A DNA stretch of 64,000 nt, taken from the NCBI RefSeq assembly GCF_027943255.1, contig NC_072892.1, forward strand, positions 18,437,792 to 18,501,791, read 5' to 3'. Positions 43,351-54,145 of this stretch are shown piece after piece (position 1 is the first letter of the stretch; each line of letters starts with the position of its first letter). Under the pieces are notes generated by a model. That model was not told the origin of the DNA. It did no database searches and worked only from the letters and a program-made list of their open reading frames with translations. Source of the DNA: Anastrepha obliqua. Taxonomy: Eukaryota > Arthropoda > Insecta > Diptera > Tephritidae. A program made the translations under genes and the position numbers.

Positions 43351-44045
43351 CACGGCCCCGGTAGTCTAGCCTGCCATCCCAGAGGTTGGTGGGTTCGAAT
43401 CCCACGTAAAGCACGCTCCCCGCACTTTTCCAAATTTACCTACTTTCCCTGTTTCTAAACAAAAAAAAAAAAGTTCCTCCAATTCTATTCCTCAACCCCA
43501 CAAACTTAACCTTTCCATCCTTTGGTTGGTTAGAGTGGTGATTCATCCAGAATCCAACTAGCGTTTCCGCACCATTTTGTTGCCACATCCTCGTTACCAA
43601 CTTGTTTAACAGTTACTTACAGCAAGACTATATCCAATCTGTGCGGTTTAGGAACCTTATTAGGCTGTTGACGTCTATGCCAGTTTCCATCATTACTCCC
43701 GCATAAAAGGTCAGCGCATTATTTGCATTGTGGCTGCTAAAACAAACAAAAAACAAAAAAAAGACACAGTTACACATTGCATCAGTGGTGTCAGCAAGAG
43801 GAAGCGGGCGACCGCACTAATAGCGCAGACACACGAAATTTAGCGACGTCCTCAATCATCTGTGCGATCCTTCTGCCAGAAAAATGTGAAACACAGATGG
43901 CGGGTCCAAGCAGTAAGAAGGCGTTGTTCCTAAGCAACGACAGGTGGGCATTCCTATTATTTAGGACTGGTATCGGCAGGCTAATCAACTACTCAAAACA
44001 GAGTAACGAAACCAACGCAAGACTGAGTCTTGACACAGGCAAAAA
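43351..44045 (+). mobile_element. Composite SINE-like element, copy 1 with tRNA-like head
   Basis: The head is tRNA-like: TAGTCTAGCCTG (43362-43373) fits an A box and GGTTCGAATCC (43392-43402) is a perfect B box. The body includes an A-run (43461-43472), a 172-bp segment bounded by TTTCCATC repeats (43512-43519 and 43684-43691) that is absent from copy 2, and a second part from CAGCGCATTATTTGCATTGT. The end reads ACGAAACCAACGCAAGACTG and then diverges from the usual tail. No protein coding. Copies of parts occur at 46523-48593, 53380 and 19852. Confidence 0.72.
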
Positions 44046-44303
44046 ATGTAGAATAGCGCACTAAGCAGTACGGAGAGAATATAAAGAACTCGACCGCAGT
44101 GAAGGTCAAAGTTATTTCAAAGATGACATAGAAAAATGTAAAATTGCACGGATTTTTAAAGCCCGAAGTAAAGTCTATATTTAAAAACTGCTCTTAATGT
44201 AGATAACTTCAATGGGAAAGGAACAGTTCAACGTTTTCTTGGACGCTGCCCAATATTAAAACAATACCGCTGCATTTTTTTTGGGAGGGCTGTCCTTAGT
44301 AAT
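44046..44303. other. Spacer
   Basis: Short non-coding sequence between the composite SINE and the hAT-type MITE. Nothing recognised. Confidence 0.5.
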
Positions 44304-44311
44304 ACCGACAT

Positions 44312-44772
44312 TAGAGTGGGTCGATTTAAAAATCGCTCATTGCTCTGTGAAAATCGTATTCTAGGGATCAAAATAAGAAACTTTGCCGAAGGAACCATAC
44401 CTCTTAAACGAATTCTGATGTCCCACAATTTGGGTTGAACGAAAAGTCCCACTTTGACCCATTTAGAGTGCTCCAATCGAGTTCAAATGTATGACCGACC
44501 TCCACTAACTTTGGACAGCCGATCCACCCATGCCAGTGGTACACCCCCTGGAACTCCCCTGGGGGGTTCCCCATACAATCATTTCAAAATATCACCATTT
44601 TTGGCCTTTACATGAGAAAAGAAACTCAAAAGTTCGACCCAAATTGGGGGACATCAGAATTCGTTTTAGAGGTATGGTTCCTTCGGCCAAGCTTCTTATT
44701 TTGTTCCCTAGAATATGATTTTCACAGAGCAATGGGCGATTTTTTTGCCTCCCCACAAATCGACCCGGCCTA
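44312..44772. mobile_element. hAT-type foldback MITE
   Basis: The left end TAGAGTGGGTCGATT and the right end, reverse-complemented from 44772, TAGGCCGGGTCGATT fit the hAT terminal pattern Y-A-R-N-G. The element is flanked by a perfect 8-bp duplication ACCGACAT (44304-44311 and 44773-44780). The arms are inverted copies for over 100 bp; both contain CCGAAGGAACCATACCTCT. The two ORFs inside simply read the two arms. No transposase. Confidence 0.93.
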
Positions 44773-44892
44773 ACCGACATAGTTCAAGCTCTAAATGGTG
44801 TAAATGATTTTCAATGAAAAAAAATAATAAATTTTTGATATAATAAATATTTTTTTTAATGGTGCTTTAAAATACAGACAATTTATTAAATA

Positions 44893-45126
44893 CCTTCTGC
44901 TCAAATATGAACGACACGGTATCAATAAAACGGTCCGCGGATGACATATGGCAAAAATAAATTTTTTGTGTTTTGGTAGGACTGTTATAAGCTTACATGG
45001 CAAATTTCAGCGTGATATGTCACAAGTTTGTTTTCTGTGCTACTGTAAACAAGTCATATTTTGTTTGCCATATGTCATCCGCGGACCGTTTTATTGATAA
45101 CGACTCGCTCATATTTGAGCAGAAGG
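44893..45126. mobile_element. Foldback MITE with 65-bp inverted repeats
   Basis: Arms of about 65 bp run inward from CCTTCTGCTCAAATATGA at both ends and share GGTCCGCGGATGACATATGG. The arms differ at only a handful of positions. A central loop of about 100 bp is unique. I could not define the target-site duplication with confidence, so the superfamily is unknown. Confidence 0.85.
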
Positions 45127-45309
45127 AATGAATACTTTTGTAAATAAAAATCTATCAAATTTATTCGGCAGACGGTTTTTAAAGTCATTGTCGTTTGTTC
45201 ATTTAAATTAAGTTAAAAATACTGTAAATAGTTGTGTAAGATTTTTGTGAAAAATAAATTAGTTCATCTATCCATCTATTATCGCTTGGAAGATGCTTGA
45301 AAAACTAGC
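45127..45309. other. Spacer
   Basis: AT-rich, nothing recognised. Confidence 0.5.
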
Positions 45310-45770
45310 CATCGGCACCAAACGCTTGGTTGTGTGACCGTAAATTCGAGCCATCTGTGTGCCAGTGCAGGGTACACTCCTGGAGTTTCCTTTCAAATGC
45401 AGCTCTACTCCAGTTTAACTTATCGTCCAGTTCAATTCTGAACTTCTTTTCGAATCTGAAGACTTTAGTGATATCACACTTCCATGTTTATAGATGTCAT
45501 CATTTTTCTGTCCCAAAGCCTTCCCTGGTAATATTCGGCAGGGTACGCTTGGCTGATTGTTGAATAACTATATGAAGCGGTGTCAGCTCAAGCATCACCT
45601 CCATTGCAGCCATTGCAGCTGTAGGGCAGGTTGGCATCGTCCCTGTGATGCACGCGCATGCTAAGCGCTGAAGCTTAGTTAGCGCTGCCCACACTGTCGA
45701 GAGAGTAGCTCTCGTTGCCCAAGCGACCGCTCAATATGTCACCGTGGGCTTATTATCATGATGTACATCC
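45310..45770 (-). pseudogene. Jockey-like LINE fragment: RT end to RNase H start
   Basis: The minus-strand frame reads VWAALTKLQRLACACITGTM, then LELTPLHIVIQQSAKRTLPN (the spacer between RT and RNase H) and, after a gap with stops, FERKLQECTLHWHTDGSNLR with the first RNase H Asp in TDGS. This matches the layout at 58.9-59.4 kb in another copy. Both ends are truncated and one stop lies near 45480. Confidence 0.75.
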
Positions 45771-45774
45771 AGCT

Positions 45775-46460
45775 CAGGATTCTTGGGCTACAGGGCCAGG
45801 ATTTTTCTGGTAGACATTTGCTGATCATGAGAGCCTTTGCTGCCTTGGACAAGGTATGCAAAATTAAGCATCCTGAAGCATTGGAGATGCTAAAGCTTTT
45901 TTTCTGACGAAAAAATTTTTACCAAAACCAAAAGACCAATAGCAGAAATGTACAGAATAACAGATAGCTAGGTCTCAATCCTACAGAGGTTCCTGTTGTC
46001 GTGCACACAAAGTTTCCAGCCACAGTTATGACTTTAGCGTTTGTGAGTAAGAAAGGACGTGTCATGGCACCTCACTTCTTTACTCAAAAATTTCGAGGAA
46101 TTCTGCTGCATATGTCGAGGTTCTGGACACAGAAAACCTGGATTGATAGGTTACGTGGTGATAGTCCGTCCGTCAATTTTCAGTAATACTCTGCTCGTTC
46201 ACATAACGCCGAACTTATGACCGCCTAACTCCCCAGACCTTGGTATCCCGGACTATTACGTGGGCGTCGTGGATCGCGAAACAAAGCATTCTCACAACAT
46301 CATTTCGGAAGGCTGCAAATAATACCGTTATGGTCAATATGAATGAGGAGTGTTTGATTAGGGCATGCAATCGTTTCCGGACCCAGATGGAAGTGGTTAC
46401 TGCAGGTAGTGGACATTTTATGTACTGATTTTATGAACCTAATATGATCTTGTTTTTTGT
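45775..46460 (+). pseudogene. Tc1-like transposase remnant
   Basis: Across frames the plus strand gives IKHPEALEMLKLFF then, shifted, FSDEKIFTKTKRPIAEMYRI (first catalytic Asp in SDEK). It continues PVVVHTKFPATVMTLAFVSK and KGRVMAPHFF, and near the end SPDL-GIP-DYY-like and EECLIRACNRFRTQMEVV. This order (SDEK ... KFPA-V-M ... HFF ... C-terminal RAC-x-RFR) belongs to a Tc1/mariner-superfamily lineage common in insects. The middle D motif region (DSARSHNA) is frameshifted. No terminal repeats were seen. It abuts the antisense LINE at 45770. Confidence 0.72.
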
Positions 46461-46522
46461 TTTGCTAACATGTTCGGGAAAAAGAAATCCATTATTTTTA
46501 TTATTTATTTTGGCCAAATGGT

Positions 46523-46868
46523 TTTTTTCCCTTGTTCACTCCACTCGGGAGCATAGGGCCTCGACAAGACTCAGTCTTGCGTTGGTTTCGTTAATCTATT
46601 TTGCTTTCTGGCAGCCCTAAAAAGTGGGAATGTCCACCTGTCGTTGCTTAGGAATAACGCCCTCTTACCGCTTAGAGCGCCATCTGTGTTTCACATTTTT
46701 TTGCCAAAAGGATCGCACAGACGGTTGAGGACTTCGCTAAATTTTGGTGTGTCTGCACTATTACCGTGATTGCCCGCTTCCTCTTGCTGGCGCCACTGAT
46801 GCAATGTGTAACTGTGGGTTTTCTTTGTTTTTTGCTTGTTTTAGCAGCCACAATGCAAGTAATGCGCT
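46523..46868 (-). mobile_element. Composite SINE-like element, copy 2, 3' part
   Basis: Read on the minus strand from 46868, it begins AGCGCATTACTTGCATTGTG and ends CTCCCGAGTGGAGTGAACAA then GGG and A/T-rich sequence. It continues the 5' part at 48399-48593 after the foldback insertion is removed. The last about 45 bp match the 3' end of the LINE at 9115-9165. Confidence 0.85.
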
Positions 46869-48398
46869 GATGCTTTCCATTTCAATTCAACCGGGCTATT
46901 CGGGTCATGTTTTTCGATTTCGATGTAACTCAAATATGTTGCTCTCTGGTCAAAATAATGAGACCCGTATTTTTTTGTTCGCCCGAAAAAAATTTTTTTC
47001 AAGAGTTATCGGCAATTTTGTTTTTCGGCTCAAACTCGATTTTTTTTTAATTATATAAGAAAAAAATTTTTTTAAATGCTCATAACTTAGTCAAAAATGA
47101 ACCGATTTTAATAATTCTGGGTTCAAAATGATCGTAATTACTTACACAAGCGACTTCATGTAGAAACAATTGCAAAAAAGTAGTTGAAAATTTGTTATTT
47201 AGCAAAAAAGAAAAAAAATTGAAATTTTTTCGAAATTCAATATTTCAAAATGTGTATTTTTGTTTTTTTTCTAACCTTTTCCAAATCAAGAGGACACCTC
47301 AAACTTCAATTAAGCTGAATGCCTAGTAGCTAAAATGAGTTGTTTTTGAGTAATGAATTTTTGAGTAAAGAACCTGTTTCGCACTTTTTGTTTTTTGCAA
47401 AATAAAAAGTTTTCAACTACTTTTTTGCAACTGTTTCTACATGAAGTCGCTCGTGTAAGTAATGACGATCATTTTGAATCCAAAATTATTAAAATCGGTT
47501 CGTGTTTGACTAAGTTATGAGCATTTAAAAAAGAAATTTTCTTATATAATTAAAAAAAATCGATTTTAAGCCGAAAAACAAAACTGCCGATAAAGCTTGA
47601 AAAAAAATTTTTTCGGGCGAACAAAAAAATACGTGTCTCATTATTTTGACCAGAGAGCAACATATTTGAGTTACATCGAAATCAAAGAACATGTCCTTTT
47701 GAATTGAAATGGAAAGAATCTATATAAGAAAATTTTTTTTTATTACTCATAACTTAGTCAAAAATAAGCCAATTTGAATGATTCTGGGTTCAAAATAATC
47801 GTAATTACTTACACGAGCGACTTCATGCAGAAATAATTGCAAAAAAGAAGTTGAAAATGTTTTATTTTGCAAAAAGCAAAAAGTGCGAAACAGGTTTTTT
47901 ACTCAAAAATTCATTACTCAAAAACAACTCATTTTAGCTACTAGGCATTCAGCTCAATTAAAGTTTGAGATGTCCTCTTGATTTGAAAAAAGTTATAAAG
48001 AAAAAAAAAATACACTTTTTGAAATATTGAATTTCGAAAAAATTTCAATTTTTTTTCGTTTTTGCTAAATAAAAAATTTTCAAACTACTTTTTTGCAATG
48101 GTTTCTACATGAAGTCGCTCGTGTAAGTAATTACGATCATTTTGAACCCAGAATTATTAAAATCGGTTCATGTTTGACTAAGTTATGAGCATTTAAAAAA
48201 ATTTTTTTCTTATATAATTAAAAAAAATCGAGTTTGAGTCGAAAAACAAAATTGCCGATAACTCTTGAAAAAAATTTTTTCCGGCCGAACAAAAAAATAC
48301 GTGTCTCATTATTTTGACTAGAGAGCAACATATTTCAGTTACATCGAAATCGAAGAGCATGACCCGAATAGCCCGGTTGAATTGAAATGGAAAGCATC
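46869..48398. mobile_element. Foldback element (family C), inverted 1.5-unit copy
   Basis: Starts GATGCTTTCCATTTCAATTC and ends GAATTGAAATGGAAAGCATC, with CGCT on both sides (46865-46868 and 48399-48402). One full unit occupies about 46869-47717 and ends GAAATGGAAAGAATC. A second unit, truncated at the junction, follows in opposite orientation and supplies the right terminus. The 861-bp unit at 61425 is the simple form. Arms of over 300 bp are inverted copies. ORFs inside are arm translations and not genes. Confidence 0.9.
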
Positions 48399-48593
48399 CG
48401 CTGACTTTTTGTGCGGGAGTAAGGATTGGAAGGATAAGGTTTTTGGGGTTGAGGAATGAAATCTTTTTTTTTTGTTTTTAGAGATTAGGAAAGTATGTAA
48501 GTTTGTTAAAGTGGGAGGACCGTGCTTTAAGTGGGATTCAAATCCACAACCTCTGGGACGGCAGGCTAAACTACCGAGGCCGCTTCCCAAATG
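48399..48593 (-). mobile_element. Composite SINE-like element, copy 2, tRNA-like head
   Basis: On the minus strand from about 48593 the sequence reads GCGGCCTCGGTAGTTTAGCC, a degenerate A box, then GGATTTGAATCCC at 48534-48546 where the B box should be, then the body to TTACTCCCGCACAAAAAGTC. It aligns with 43351-43710 of copy 1 except that it lacks the 172-bp segment. It ends exactly at the CGCT duplicated by the foldback insertion. Confidence 0.83.
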
Positions 48594-50167
48594 GTTTAAA
48601 ATTGTTTTATGGTCGATCTTGGATCTTTGGTTTCGGGGCGATGCTACCCCTTCTAACATGCACGTCTACTTCGATTATGTTTGTGATTTTATCGACATTT
48701 CCGACATTACGGACATTTTATTTAACATCAAAAATGCCTGAACGGAATCGACGAGACCAAAAGTGCACGCAATTTGGCGTACAGTATCGGCGCCATAAAC
48801 ACCATTCCCAGCGGCCTGCCTTGCATTTTCGCCTTTATCAAAGAAAAACAAACATACATTTTACAGTACCGACTTTTCTCTTTGTTGACACCCTGTAACT
48901 CACAACGGAATGGAAGAAACAAATAACTGCAACGTTTTTTTTAGTGTGAAATGTTACTTGGACAACGAGCATAAACTTTAAATTGTTTGATCGATACTTT
49001 CTCAGATATCGATCACTACAGCCATCTACCAAGAAAATAATGGCATTCTCTCTAATATTTTAATTAAGACCGAAAAAAGGGAAAAAAGCCGCAGTAGCAT
49101 TTTCAGTGTATGTGGGTCTCAGAAAATAGAAGAGTTACTTCCTGCAAACGCAAGAGTAGACAGCGAGTTAGTTATTTTCTGATTAATACACAAATGATTG
49201 ATTGAATGATATGATTAATACCAAAATCCGCAAAAGTGAACTTATTTAGTATCAGAGACAACCAAACACTCCATATTTCCCCTGCTGCAGCGTATGAAGA
49301 TGCGAAGAAAATGCTTTCATAATTATAGCAAAGAAATTAATTTTTTGGATTATACAATTTTCATATTGCATCTGATACATTTTTTTCTTATTGCAAACTT
49401 CTAATCACATCCACATATCTACATACATCTGAATCAGTTGGCGTAGCAAAGTGTTGTGCAGAGGGGCAGGCAGTTGCTTTTGTCCGGGAAATATTGCGTT
49501 TCTCGCTCACTTAAGTTGTTGTTTACTGTTTAATAGCCAAGGGTTGTTGGAAAAGTTTTTTAAATATGCTAATATATTACAATTTATGTGAAAACTTGGC
49601 GTAGTGCAAAATTTACAATGCAAGGAATAGTTTGAGCGCTCGGGTATCATAAAGCTAAGTAGTAAAATCAACATCAACTATTTCTTCCTAAGGCATTTTA
49701 GTCTATTCCGGGCGCATAGTTCATTTTACGCTTTACAAAATTATGCTTATAGAATAGTTTGCGAAATTTCCATGTATTCGACAGTTAAGTAAAAATTTGG
49801 TTGCACATAAGTAAGTATATATTAGTACATGCGTTTAAACATTTTTACTCGAATGAAGTAAGGAATATCCATAAATCCAACAGATTTAGAAAACACCCGT
49901 TATGTATTGTAAATATAAATTTATATTTTCAGGTATATAAATTTTCAGTTAAGAGACATAACCATTTAGATGGGGAATTCCAGAACATAATTAGTGAAAA
50001 ATGTAACCCTTATTATAAAAAACAAAAATCTTAGAAAATTTTACACAAATTATTTGAAAAGGAGGGAAGGCAAGAGGGATCAGGAAGACATTTGGAGTTA
50101 CAATACTGAGGTTAGTCCAACTTGGGAAGAATGCTGCTCCCTTAAACACACACTCTTAAATGGAAAA
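48594..50167. other. No gene seen; AT-rich spacer
   Basis: The stretch 48728-48922 has open frames on both strands but no family motif. The rest is AT-rich, unstructured sequence up to the mariner end at 50168. Confidence 0.45.
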
Positions 50168-50269
50168 TACGAGGGCTGCTTTTTATATTTGGCACCTTTA
50201 CAACACGACTTGTGATGTGCTATAATTCGATATATTTCTCAAAGGTTGGTATTTTTTGCATACACTTAC

Positions 50270-51363
50270 GAGGTGTGTTCAAAAAGTATCGCGAATTTTG
50301 AGTTTTCGCAGGTTACGTATATTCGAATCTCGATTTTTTTTTTTGGAGATATGTTGGTACTCATGTCTCTCACTCGCGCCGAAGAGTTCGGCCATTTTGA
50401 ATGTTCACTTAATTATTGACAGCTGCTTTGCTTGCACGTGTTCCGGCTCGTCTTCGATTTTTACCTTTTCAAAAAGATGAATCAAAGAACCTGTATAAAA
50501 TTTTGTGTGAAAAACGAAATTAAGTACGCGGATGCATTCCGTATGTTGACTGTGTCATACGGAGAAGCTACTTTGCATCAAAGCAACGTTTATCGGTGGT
50601 ACAAAATGTTCTCAGAAGGCCGAGAAAATGTGAACGACGAAAAGTGTGCCGGACGCCGAAGCACGTCAACAACTGACGAAAAAATGTATGAAGTGAAGGA
50701 AAATGGTATTGACCAATCCTCGAATCACCAAAAGTGCTCAATTTCTACCAAAAGCAGCATTGCATGAACATTGCTAATGAAATGTTGCATTTGAACTCTG
50801 TCCGCGACGACCCATATTTGCTCCAGAGGGTCATAACTAGTGACGAATCGTGGGTTTATGGTTATGACGTGGAAACCAAAGCTCAATCATCTCAATGGAA
50901 GCTGCCGCACGAACCAAGACCGAAAAAAGCGCGCCAAGTTCGGTCGAATGTAAAAGTTTTGCTTACCGTTTTCTTCGATTGCAGGGGCGTTGTGCATCCT
51001 GAGTTCTTGCCACGGGGTAAAACGGTCAATAAAAAACTTTTTGGCCAAAAACAACACACACATGCCACAGCCATCGTATTCCCCTGATCTGGCCCCTGTG
51101 ACTTTTTCTTGTCCCCGAAACTGAAGAGGCCCATGAAAGGACGACGCTACGCTACGATTGATGAAGATGGCATCGAAGCAGGAGCTGAACGAGATAAAAA
51201 ACAAAAATGATTTTTTGAAGTGCTTTGAAGATTGGAAAAAACGTTGGCACAAGTGCATAATATCTCATGGGATTACTTTGAAGGGAATAGATATTTATGA
51301 ATAAATAAATAATTTTTTGAAAAAGCACAAAATTCGCTATACTTTTTGAACATACCTCGTACA
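50270..51363 (+). mobile_element. mariner element, internally deleted (family B, copy 2)
   Basis: The left end TACGAGGTGTGTTCAAAAAG (50270) and right end, reverse-complemented, TACGAGGTATGTTCAAAAAG frame it. The transposase from 50478 starts MNQRTCIKFCVKNEIKYADA, then has a deletion relative to copy 1 between AATCACC and the AATTTCTACC region (about 110 bp, removing the second helix-turn-helix). The first catalytic motif is TSDESWVYGYD, followed by the same second deletion as copy 1 after GKTVNKK. It lies 100 bp inside the outer mariner. Confidence 0.9.
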
Positions 51364-51441
51364 CGTAAAATTTTCGTTAACGAGCTTTATTTGCTCTTTT
51401 TTCAGTGAGCCAAAAAATGTATCCCGCCCAAAATATCGAAT

Positions 51442-52752
51442 TACAAGGTGAAATCCAAAATGAACAAGACTGGCGTCATAAAAATGTTTTTGATGACCCC
51501 ATCTTTTGAGTTAGTGCGTTGGAAGTTGCATCCCTAGCTGACTTCCAGAGAAAGCTTGGTGACATTCGGTTGAGTAAAAGCGACGTTATTGCGTCTAAAG
51601 TGTCAGTATGTTTGAGTCATCGGCACAGAAATGAGTTTCGAACAAAGGCGAATTAAAAATTTTGTTTTAAAATCGGTGAAACGTTTACCGAAGCATTTGA
51701 ATTGATGGAAAAAGTTCATGGCAATGATTGTCTATCTCGTGCCAGAGTTCATGAGTGGTTTACGCGTTTCAGAGATTGTTTTGAGGACATAAATGACAAT
51801 GAACATACGGGCCGCCCAAAATCAGTAATTACCGAAAACTCCATGGAAAATGTTTGTAAATTTATCAAAAATTAACCGAAATCATCGTTGAAATTCATGT
51901 AATCGGAGTTGAATGTCTCCAAAACATCGATTTATCGCATTTTAACTCATCATTTGGCCTTACGAAGGTCTGTGCACGTTTCATTCCACACAATTTAACT
52001 GAGGACCAAAAATTGCTCAGAATTCAACATTCGAAAGACTTCATTAAAGAGGCGAGAAAAGACGAGCACTTCCTTTACAACAATGCAACTGATGATGAAA
52101 CGTGGAGTTTCCGCCATGAACCTGAAACTAAGCATGAAAGTGCCCAATGGAAGGCCCCAGACGAGCCACCACACAAAAGAACGCGTTTAGAGAAGTCAAA
52201 AGTGAAGTCGATGCTCATTTGTTTTTACGATTCCAAGGGAATTGTCCATAAGGAGTTCGTGCCAATGGGCCAAACCGTCAATAAAATTTTCTATCTTGAC
52301 GTTTTGAAGCGTTTGTTGCAACGCATTCGTCGAATTCGCCCTGAATATCGCGAAGAAGGAAGTTGGCGCCTATTGCATGATAACGCACCATCTGATCGAT
52401 CCACTCTTGTGTCTGATTTTTTGAGTAGAAATCGCATTTTAACAATCAATCACTTATCGTATTCCTCTGATATGGCTCTCTGTGATTTCTACTTATTAGG
52501 AAAATTGAATTTCCCCATAAAAGGCAAACATTTTGCGTACGTAGAGGCCATCCAAAAGGCTTGTACCGACATCCTGAAGGACATTCCGGTCAATGACCTG
52601 AAACACTCTTTCGAAAAGCTTTCAAAACGCTCGTAACAGTGCATCGAGCTCAGAGAGGACTATTTTGAAAAAATAAACCCGAAGTTATAAGAACAAAGCT
52701 CGTGTCGTTTCTATTTTAGCTCAGTCTTGGTTGTTTTGGACTTCACTTTGTA
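51442..52752 (+). mobile_element. mariner-like element (family C), full length
   Basis: The left end TA-CAAGGTGAAATCCAAAATG (51442) and right end, reverse-complemented from 52752, TA-CAAAGTGAAGTCCAAAACA are imperfect inverted repeats. At 1.31 kb the size is normal. The transposase likely starts at ATG 51631 (MSFEQRRIKNFVL). The first half is broken by a frameshift near 51672 and stops near 51873 and 51901; the second half is open. Confidence 0.88.
51631..52636 (+). pseudogene. mariner-like transposase, N-terminal lesions
   Basis: N-terminal blocks read GETFTEAFELMEKVHGNDCL and RVHEWFTRFRDCFEDINDNE with HTGRPKS, then ELNVSKTSIYRILTHHL (second helix-turn-helix). The 207-codon open frame from 52013 contains TDDETWSFRHEPETKHESAQ (first Asp), GQTVNKIFYLDVLKRLLQRI, LLHDNAPSDRS (second Asp) and LSYSSDMALCDFYLLGKLNF, where the third Asp sits in SSDMA in place of the usual SPDLA. 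All three Asp are retained. Lesions upstream make a full product unlikely. Confidence 0.85.
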
Positions 52753-52792
52753 GTTTGTAAAAATTTTCGCGCGATGATTATAACGATTTTCG

Positions 52793-54145
52793 ATGAGGAA
52801 AATTGAGACAGCGTGCATTGATCAACTTACTTCGACTTTTGATATTGAAACGCCGCACTTAGCCACTGCCAAACGCTGGTGCAACGAGTGCCAACGTGGG
52901 CGTCGATACTTGCAGGATAAATTTCGTAAAGACCGTGCAAAAACGGTTGTTCTGCCAGAAACAAGCAATGCTGTGCGTCAGTTTTAATGCAGGATCGTCA
53001 CGTGACACATCGCGAGGTAGAGTGGCTCTTGGGTATTAGTGGGATCAGCATACATTCAACATTAGTCGTCAAGAAGATTTGTTCTCATTGGATACAGCAT
53101 TATTTGAGAATTTCCCAAAAAAGCACTCGTTTCGATTGGTGTAAAGAAACGCTGAAGAAATTCAGCCGTGGTGCTTGAGAGCACATCTATGACAAGTAAC
53201 AGGATGCATGCGTATGAGGTGGACACAAAACAGCAAGCCCCCGTATCGGTATTACAAGAAGAGCTGAATCTAACAAAGGCACCTCAAGGCAAATGGTCGT
53301 CTGTTTTTTCGGAAAATCTGGTCATGTCGCATGAGACACTGTATCGCCAGAGACACTTAAATAGCCAATTCCGAGTTTGGTTTTTTCCTTGTTCATTCCT
53401 CTCGGGAGCCTCGACGAGATATTTGTCTTGCGTTGGTTACGTTAATCTATTTGATTTCTGACGGGGTAGGTGATTAGCCTGCCGCTACCAGTCCTAAATT
53501 TATGAACAACGCCTTCTTACTGCTTGGAGCGCCATCTGGGTTTTACATTTTTCAGCCAGAAGGATCGCACAGATGGTTGAGGACTTCGCTAAAGTTGGCA
53601 ATTCTGAGTACTACACAAATATTTATTTGCCAAAAGTTTTCGGAGAATTAAAGACCACTACAGTGGGCAACCACTACAGTGGACAACCGCTTCAACCTAA
53701 CCTAACCGCCGAAGATGAATATTCCTTGACCAAGATAATGCGAATTCTCACGTATCAGCTCACACAACAGAGTTTCTGAGCACTCAATAGATCGAATTAA
53801 TGGGTTGTTGTTGTTGTTCAAGTGGTTGAATATTTCTACTGAAATACTCGTAAGTCACTAAGTCAGCACCATTTTTCTACCACTGACTCGTGTGATGATG
53901 TCTTTTTTTTTGTTTTTTTTTTTTTGTTTCCAAGTCAGATCCATTTAGTGAGGTCCAAATATAACATCAAATCCTTTATCTCGATGTCTAAGATCTCTTT
54001 AATTTGCTGTAGGAAATGTTTTTCAGCGCCTGAAGTAGCTATTGAAGCCTCTCAACAGCTCGTTTTGAAAGTATTCACTTCTGAGTGGCAAACGTGCTTT
54101 GAAAATTGGTTCGGGCGAGTGCAGAAGTGTATTGTCTTCCTATGA
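52793..54145 (+). pseudogene. Transposase of the host mariner (family D), in pieces
   Basis: Blocks in order: HLATAKRWCNECQRGRRYLQ with DKFRKDRAKTVVLPE (first helix-turn-helix and linker, 52853-52960), MQDRHVTHREVEWLLGISGI (52987), then across frames RFDWCKETLKKFSRGA (about 53128-53175), DTKQQAPVSVLQEELN (after the first Asp block, here damaged), KWSSVFSENLVMSHET, the SINE insertion, NSEYYTNIYLPKVFGELK (53592-53650), DNANSHVSAHTTEFLSTQ (second Asp, about 53741) and finally PEVAIEASQQLVLKVFTSEW then QTCFENWFGRVQKC (54030-54130). The third Asp region is missing at the T-rich insertion. Many stops and frameshifts. Confidence 0.82.
53380..53594 (-). mobile_element. SINE-like 3' tail (copy 3) inserted in the mariner
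   Basis: On the minus strand it runs from AGCGAAGTCCTCAACCATCT to CTCCCGAGAGGAATGAACAA then GG and A6. It corresponds to the 3' part of copies 1 and 2. Flanks AGCCAATTCCGAG (53363-53375) and TGGCAATTCTGAG (about 53596-53608) look like a diverged target duplication. Confidence 0.82.

Noticed and set aside
43351..43425. Functional tRNA gene
   Set aside because: A and B boxes are present but no acceptor stem pairing is evident, and the head is shared with a repeated SINE-like element.
44228..44718. Two frames sharing GMVPSAK-LIL-PRI
   Set aside because: They translate the two arms of the hAT MITE and are not paralogous genes.
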